From positions 1 through 18,182 of the forward strand of contig JAHEJH010000036.1 in NCBI GenBank assembly GCA_024638905.1: 18,182 bases of DNA. The letters run 5' to 3'. A program made the translations under genes and the position numbers. The number at the start of each line of letters is the position of its first letter. Position 1 is the first letter of the stretch. Below are positions 13,927 to 18,182 of the stretch, piece by piece. Source of the stretch: Luminiphilus sp. (lineage in GTDB: Bacteria > Pseudomonadota > Gammaproteobacteria > Pseudomonadales > Halieaceae). Under the pieces are notes generated by a model. It saw only the letters and a program-made list of their open reading frames with translations. It searched no databases and was not told the DNA's origin.

Positions 13927-15894
13927 ATGACCCAGCAAACCTCACGCCGCTTCACCATCGATAAAGCGGTGTTCTTCCCCGCATTGATTTTGCTATTCGG
14001 CGCGATTGTGATGGTGCTGACCCTACCCGAGAAGGGCAGCAACCCCTTTGCCGGCCTTCAGGCAGTGATCGTCGACACCGCGAGCTGGTTTTATGTTTTG
14101 ATCGTGACGCTAATTGCAGTGATTGTCGTTTATCTTGCTCTATCTCGCTACGGGGATATCAAGTTGGGGCCCGACCATGCAGAGCCGGCTTACAGCTATA
14201 TCTCCTGGTTCGCGATGTTGTTTTCCGCGGGCATCGGCATCGGCATGATGTTCTACGGCATCGCTGAGCCCGTGATGCATTTTCTGGCACCGCCGAACGG
14301 TCCCGGGGGCACGCCGGCTGCCGCCACCGAGGCGATCCAGATCAGTTACTTCCATTGGGGTTTCAATGCCTGGGCGATCTACGCCATCGTCGCGCTGATT
14401 CTTGCCTACTTCGCTTACCGGCATGAACTGCCCCTGACATTACGCTCCGCCTTTTACCCGCTCATTGGGGAGCGTATTTATGGACCTATTGGTGCATCGG
14501 TCGATGTCTTCGCAGTGATCTGCACAACCTGTGGTATTTCGGTGAGCCTTGGTCTCGGTGTGCTGCAGATCAATACCGGGTTTAATTACTTGTTTGGGCT
14601 ACCCATTGATGTGTGGGTGCAGGTCGGGCTGATTTTCGCCACGATGGCCCTGGCCACGGTCTCGGTAGTCCTCGGTCTGGACACTGGCATCAAGCGCCTG
14701 TCTGAAATCAACATCGTTTTGGCGATGCTGCTTTTGTTGCTCATCTTGCTAACGGGCCCAACCGCCCTGCTGCTGGCGGGCACGCTCCAGAATTTTGGCG
14801 CTTATGTGGCGGGCCTCGTTCCTCGCACGCTCGATATGTATGTCTATGAACCCACCGACTGGTTTGGCGGGTGGACCATTTTCTACTGGGGCTGGTGGAT
14901 CAGTTGGGCGCCCTTCGTCGGCGTCTTCGTTGCCCGCATCTCCCGCGGACGAACGATTCGGGAGTTCCTGGTTGGCGTGACGCTGGTCCCTACCTTGTTC
15001 ATCTGTTTGTGGATGGGGGTCTTGGGTGGCAGTGCACTCGAGCTAATTACCAACCAAGGCTTCGAGGAGTTGGCCACCGGCGTGCAAGAGAATCCGGCGG
15101 TGGGGCTGTTCCGATTTCTTGAGTACCTGCCCGCAACCGAAGTGTTGAGCGTTATCTCCTTGATGATGATCGTGATCTTCTTTGTGACGTCCGCGGATAG
15201 CGGTGCGATGGTGCTCAACATGTTGAGCGCCAGAGGGGTGGATAACACCCCTGCCCTGCAGCGCATGCTCTGGACCCTGGTGATTGCCTTGGCTGCGTCA
15301 CTGCTGCTGCTCGGCGGCGGGTTGCAGGCCCTGCAGACCGCCACGATTGCCAGCGCACTGCCCTTTGCGATTGCGATGCTTGGTGCGTTCTGGGGTTTTG
15401 GTAAAGCCATCGTGGCTGACGGTGCCAAGCGTCACGCGCACTCGATCCATGCACCACCCGTGATGGCGGCTGAGGGCTGGCGTGATCGCCTGCGGTTACT
15501 CCTTGATTACCCCGATGACCGGACGGTGCAAACGTTTCAGCGCAACACCGTGCACACCGCCATGCAGTCGTTTGCCGGTGAATTGGCAGAGCGTGGCGTG
15601 GCGGCGCGAGTGGTGGCGGAAGATGATGCCCTCTCTGTCCGCTTAGAGGTTTCTCATGGCGAGGAAGTCGACTTCACCTATGAGGTGCGGGCAAGCCACC
15701 ATCCGCTACCCGATGCCTCGATTGGCGTCACTGACGGCGTTGCTGAGACTGAGGGTTTCTTCCGCGCCGAGGTGCACCTCGCAGAGGGCGGTCAGGATTA
15801 CGACGTAATGGGCTGGTCTCAGGAGCAGATCCTTGTCGATATCCTCAATCAGTATGAGGACCACCTGCATTTCCTCCACACCGTCAGGGAATAG
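13927..15894 (+). CDS. BCCT-family transporter, BetT-like (choline/glycine betaine)
   Basis: A 655-residue inner-membrane carrier of the betaine/carnitine/choline family, with about 12 membrane segments in the first 500 residues. Family marks are SAGIGIGMMFYGIAEP (about 100-115) and the signature FYWGWWISWAPFVGVFVARISRGR, whose WWxxW (W323, W324, W327) forms the aromatic substrate box. The glycine-rich GIGIGM resembles Gly-rich unwound-helix segments of Na+- and H+-coupled members. After the last helix comes a soluble tail of about 155 residues, the BetT-type C-terminal domain implicated in osmotic regulation. Choline or another quaternary amine is therefore likely but not proven. Two starts are possible: ATG 13912 with no Shine-Dalgarno, or ATG 13927 with a weak GAG at 6 bases. 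I prefer the second. A TACACT at 13893-13898 may be its -10. It is divergent from the receptor. Confidence 0.9.
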   Translation: MTQQTSRRFTIDKAVFFPALILLFGAIVMVLTLPEKGSNPFAGLQAVIVDTASWFYVLIVTLIAVIVVYLALSRYGDIKLGPDHAEPAYSYISWFAMLFSAGIGIGMMFYGIAEPVMHFLAPPNGPGGTPAAATEAIQISYFHWGFNAWAIYAIVALILAYFAYRHELPLTLRSAFYPLIGERIYGPIGASVDVFAVICTTCGISVSLGLGVLQINTGFNYLFGLPIDVWVQVGLIFATMALATVSVVLGLDTGIKRLSEINIVLAMLLLLLILLTGPTALLLAGTLQNFGAYVAGLVPRTLDMYVYEPTDWFGGWTIFYWGWWISWAPFVGVFVARISRGRTIREFLVGVTLVPTLFICLWMGVLGGSALELITNQGFEELATGVQENPAVGLFRFLEYLPATEVLSVISLMMIVIFFVTSADSGAMVLNMLSARGVDNTPALQRMLWTLVIALAASLLLLGGGLQALQTATIASALPFAIAMLGAFWGFGKAIVADGAKRHAHSIHAPPVMAAEGWRDRLRLLLDYPDDRTVQTFQRNTVHTAMQSFAGELAERGVAARVVAEDDALSVRLEVSHGEEVDFTYEVRASHHPLPDASIGVTDGVAETEGFFRAEVHLAEGGQDYDVMGWSQEQILVDILNQYEDHLHFLHTVRE

Positions 15895-15914
15895 GTCAGG
15901 GCGGGGGTCGCGTC

Positions 15915-16751
15915 TTATTGCACGATCGTGACCGGGTGAATCGGCGCCTTGGTCCGATCGGGGTTGATCTCCAGCATCCGGGGGATCATGGCGTTGAGCG
16001 CGGCCTGCCGATTTTCCGGGGCGGGATGCGTGCTGAGAAACTCCGCGGGCCGCTCGTCACTGAGATCCCCCATTTTTTGCCACAGCGTGACCGCGGCCTC
16101 AGGGTCATAGCCCGCCTTGGTCGCCAGCACCATGCCCATCACATCGGCTTCGTTCTCGGCGTCTCGGCTGTTCGGGAGCGTGAGCGCGACATTAGCCAGC
16201 ACGGCGGCGCCAGCTATCGCCGCGCCACTGTTATCGGACGCTGCGCCAATCACTGCTACTCCCGCAGCCGTGGCCATCGCCCGCGACATCCGCTCCGCGG
16301 TGTGGTTTGCCAGCGCGTGTGAAATTTCATGGCCCATGATTTGCGCAAATTCATCATCGGTCAGTTCGAGCTGATCAAATAGTCCCGTGTAGACCGCCAT
16401 GCGCCCCCCCGCCATGCACCAGGCATTGACGGTCTCAGTGTCATCCACAATCGCGACACTCCATGTCCAGTCTGCGCTTGCGGGGAAGTCGGCAACGGCA
16501 ATCGAAACCAGCCGCCCCGTGATTCGCGCGACCTTCGCAACTGTCAGCGGGTCGCCGACCAGTTTGTCTTCATCGTCCAATTGCCGGACGGTATCGAGGT
16601 ACGCCGCCTCTGACTCGATAATCGCGGCATCGGGGGAGATGAGGATGAACTGGGTGCGCCCGGTCGGACTCACCGCGCAGCTGGATAAGAGCACCCAAAC
16701 CGCCAAAATGGCCCAGTGCCTGGTGCGCATGATGATTTTGCTGCGGCCCAT
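15915..16751 (-). CDS. M48-family zinc metalloprotease lipoprotein (LoiP/BepA-like)
   Basis: A 278-residue secreted zinc protease. The N-terminus has a signal sequence ending in the lipobox LSSC with C25 as the lipidation site, so the mature protein should be membrane-anchored in the periplasm. The active site is H141-E-I-S-H145 in GHEISHALANH, and the downstream ENEAD (199-203) supplies the third zinc ligand. THPAPENRQ (241-249) is a familiar M48 tail motif. Relatives such as E. coli LoiP and BepA take part in outer-membrane quality control; the same role here is inferred. Unlike BepA there is no TPR domain. AAGGAG at 7 bases fixes the ATG at 16751. It lies 122 bases after gpsA and converges on the BCCT gene with a 20-base gap, in which no clear terminator is seen. 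Confidence 0.92.
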   Translation of the reverse strand: MGRSKIIMRTRHWAILAVWVLLSSCAVSPTGRTQFILISPDAAIIESEAAYLDTVRQLDDEDKLVGDPLTVAKVARITGRLVSIAVADFPASADWTWSVAIVDDTETVNAWCMAGGRMAVYTGLFDQLELTDDEFAQIMGHEISHALANHTAERMSRAMATAAGVAVIGAASDNSGAAIAGAAVLANVALTLPNSRDAENEADVMGMVLATKAGYDPEAAVTLWQKMGDLSDERPAEFLSTHPAPENRQAALNAMIPRMLEINPDRTKAPIHPVTIVQ

Positions 16752-16758
16752 TAATCAG

Positions 16759-16764
16759 CTCCTT
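16759..16764 (-). promoter_or_regulatory. strong ribosome binding site of the M48 protease
   Basis: AAGGAG on the minus strand with a 7-base spacer to the ATG at 16751. It decides for this start over the in-frame ATG seven codons later, which would also leave a working signal peptide. Confidence 0.75.
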
Positions 16765-16843
16765 CTGATCTCTCCGTCTTAGTCAGACAGCCTAGCGAAA
16801 GCGGTGTTCCATCGTTTGGGTATTTATCACGCTGTGGCACGCC

Positions 16844-16855
16844 ATGCCGCGGCAT
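16844..16855. repeat. 12-base palindrome between gpsA and the M48 protease
   Basis: ATGCCGCGGCAT is a perfect dyad lying 18 bases after the gpsA stop. It has no T-run, so it is not a complete terminator. It may be a regulator site for the protease gene or chance in GC-rich DNA. Confidence 0.25.
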
Positions 16856-16873
16856 TTCACTTCGGGGCGGTTT

Positions 16874-17887
16874 TTATCCGGGCTCCGATTCGGCACCTGC
16901 GGTCACGCGCAGCAAACCGCGATAGACGCCCCGCGCATTCGACTCCCCGGTGATCACGCGATACACATCCTCGCTGATGGGCAGACTGATGCCTATTTCC
17001 CGGGCCAGCTCAATCACGGTTGGGGCGCTTTTTACCCCCTCGGCCACCATATGCATGCTGTCGATGATGTCCTCGATCGAACGGCCTTTTGCCAGCTCCA
17101 TGCCGACATGGCGGTTCCGACTCTGTGGGCTGGTGCAGGTGGCGATCATGTCGCCCATGCCCGCCAGGCCCGCAAAGGTCTCGGTCTTGCCGCCGAGCGC
17201 CTCACCGAGCCGACTCATCTCGGCCAAGCCGCGAGTAATGAGTGCCGCGCGGGTATTGTCACCGGCGCCCAGCCCGTCGCCCATGCCCACCGCAATGGCA
17301 ATAATATTTTTTAACACGCCTCCCAGCTCGCACCCGACGACGTCCTGATTGGTGTAAACGCGGAACAGGCCATTGTTCAAGGTGGGCTGTAGTGCGAGGG
17401 CAGCGTCGTGTTCCTCAAGTGCCAGCACACTGGCCGCCGCTTGGCCTGCAACAATTTCGCGGGCGAGGTTGGGTCCGGTCAGCACCCCGGGAATGCACTG
17501 TGGCGACACGTCGCGGATGATCTCGGTCATGCGCATCCGGCTGCCTTTCTCCAACCCCTTGCTCAAACTGATCACCGGAATATCCCGCGGCATATCGGGC
17601 AGGGCATTCACCAGCACTTCACGGAAATGGCTACTGGGGACGGCAATCAATACGGCGTCTGCATTCTCAACCGCGACTTTCAGCGCGCTCGTGGCGGTGA
17701 GCTTCGGGTGTAGCGTGGCGTCCGCCAGATAGCGTGTATTAGTGTGGTGTTGGTTGATCTCATCCACGATCTGCGCGTCGCGCGCCCACAGCACGGCGTC
17801 GCATTGGCGGCTGATCACCGAAGCAGTGGTAGTGCCCCATGAGCCCCCACCGAGCACCGCAATCTTAGAGCGTCTCACGGGCAACAT
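16874..17887 (-). CDS. gpsA: NAD(P)+-dependent glycerol-3-phosphate dehydrogenase
   Basis: A 337-residue cytoplasmic enzyme that reduces dihydroxyacetone phosphate to glycerol 3-phosphate for phospholipid synthesis. The Rossmann loop is GGGSWGT (13-19), a variant of the common GAGSWGT. Further family motifs are SLSKGLE (107-113), TGPNLAREI (137-145) and the catalytic lysine K193 in GGVLKNIIAIAVGMGDGLG. GDNTRAALITRGLAEM (209-224) completes the active site. Length is normal and the gene intact. Its 5' end overlaps the upstream acyltransferase by 23 bases if ATG 17887 is used. A GTG at 17878 has GAGGG at better spacing and may be the real start, with a 14-base overlap. Either way translation is probably coupled to the preceding gene. 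Confidence 0.96.
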   Translation of the reverse strand: MLPVRRSKIAVLGGGSWGTTTASVISRQCDAVLWARDAQIVDEINQHHTNTRYLADATLHPKLTATSALKVAVENADAVLIAVPSSHFREVLVNALPDMPRDIPVISLSKGLEKGSRMRMTEIIRDVSPQCIPGVLTGPNLAREIVAGQAAASVLALEEHDAALALQPTLNNGLFRVYTNQDVVGCELGGVLKNIIAIAVGMGDGLGAGDNTRAALITRGLAEMSRLGEALGGKTETFAGLAGMGDMIATCTSPQSRNRHVGMELAKGRSIEDIIDSMHMVAEGVKSAPTVIELAREIGISLPISEDVYRVITGESNARGVYRGLLRVTAGAESEPG

Positions 17888-18182
17888 CCCTCAGCGTGCT
17901 GGCACCGCGATCGGCAATGCTCAGCGCGCGAATCACCTCAAGGCGACGAATCAGCTGATTCAGCCCCTCTGCCTGACGAGACCGCCCTTCAGCGTTGCTC
18001 ACCAGTCCGCGACTCACCAGCATTTTCCATGCGTTGGCAAAAAGCAGTTTTCCAATTGAGGCCTCGCTGCTGATCCGGCGCTGCAAGTATGCCTGTTTGC
18101 CATAGCTCATGCACCGCTCGATAAAGGCGTCCTCCTCCAGCGGCTCTCCGTCTGAGTGGCGGATCAGAATATCAGTGCCAAT
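17865..18182 (-). CDS. C-terminal part of a PlsB-like glycerol-3-phosphate acyltransferase (5' end outside window)
   Basis: The frame is open from the right edge to a TAA at 17865, giving 105 residues. The fragment starts with IGTDILIRHSDGEPL and contains SYGKQAYLQRRISSE and LLFANAWKMLVSRGLV. These resemble the C-terminal region of PlsB/GPAT acyltransferases, where a helix with a GxQ-LQRRI pattern and an NRGL-like pattern are common. The catalytic HX4D and other acyltransferase blocks lie upstream, outside the window. PlsB attaches the first fatty acyl chain to glycerol 3-phosphate at the membrane. The overlap with gpsA, which makes that substrate, supports the call. Identification rests on remembered family patterns over a short fragment, so another lipid acyltransferase is possible. 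Confidence 0.55.
   Translation of the reverse strand: MGTDILIRHSDGEPLEEDAFIERCMSYGKQAYLQRRISSEASIGKLLFANAWKMLVSRGLVSNAEGRSRQAEGLNQLIRRLEVIRALSIADRGASTLRDVARETL

Noticed and set aside
1..18182. tRNA or rRNA genes, insertion sequences, attachment sites, CRISPR arrays, toxin-antitoxin or defence genes
   Set aside because: Looked for on both strands by eye; no transposase, integrase, regular spaced repeats or RNA gene signature was found.

Overview
The window looks like a chromosomal stretch of an aerobic, heterotrophic, probably marine gammaproteobacterium, perhaps of the OM60/NOR5 (Halieaceae) type. This is inferred from the gene mix: cytochrome P450, quinoprotein dehydrogenase, CoA-linked branched-chain catabolism, a large TonB-dependent receptor, a TPR-sulfotransferase and a BCCT carrier. 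No 16S rRNA or other phylogenetic marker is present. There is no tRNA, rRNA, insertion sequence, phage gene or CRISPR array, genes are densely packed, and no gene-free gap exceeds 300 bases.

Region 1 (1-4825, minus strand) is an oxidation module. In transcription order it holds a CoA-acylating aldehyde dehydrogenase of the SauS/EutE type, a cytochrome P450 starting 9 bases later, a 210-base gap with a candidate promoter, an AhpD/carboxymuconolactone-decarboxylase-like protein, and a PQQ-dependent dehydrogenase that runs off the left edge. Together they could take a hydrocarbon or alcohol through an aldehyde to an acyl-CoA. The substrate is unknown.

Region 2 (5064-9009, plus strand) is divergent from region 1 and forms a tight four-gene operon: acyl-CoA dehydrogenase, enoyl-CoA hydratase, 3-hydroxyisobutyryl-CoA hydrolase and 3-hydroxyisobutyrate dehydrogenase. 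Two ATGA overlaps and one 3-base gap join the genes. The order matches the distal valine route from isobutyryl-CoA to methylmalonate semialdehyde. The MmsA that normally finishes the route is not in the window. An imperfect hairpin lies in the leader.

Region 3 (9023-15894) holds a TPR-sulfotransferase and a TonB-dependent receptor on the minus strand, and a divergent BCCT (BetT-like) transporter on the plus strand. A strong intrinsic terminator separates receptor from sulfotransferase, and the sulfotransferase appears to have its own promoter with almost no 5' leader. The receptor/BCCT intergenic region carries a perfect 15-base inverted repeat and a partial second copy, probably a regulator site.

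Region 4 (15915-18182, minus strand) is housekeeping: a PlsB-like acyltransferase C-terminus (cut by the right edge) overlapping gpsA, then an M48-family lipoprotein metalloprotease. GpsA makes glycerol 3-phosphate and PlsB acylates it, so the overlapping pair makes sense as the entry to phospholipid synthesis.
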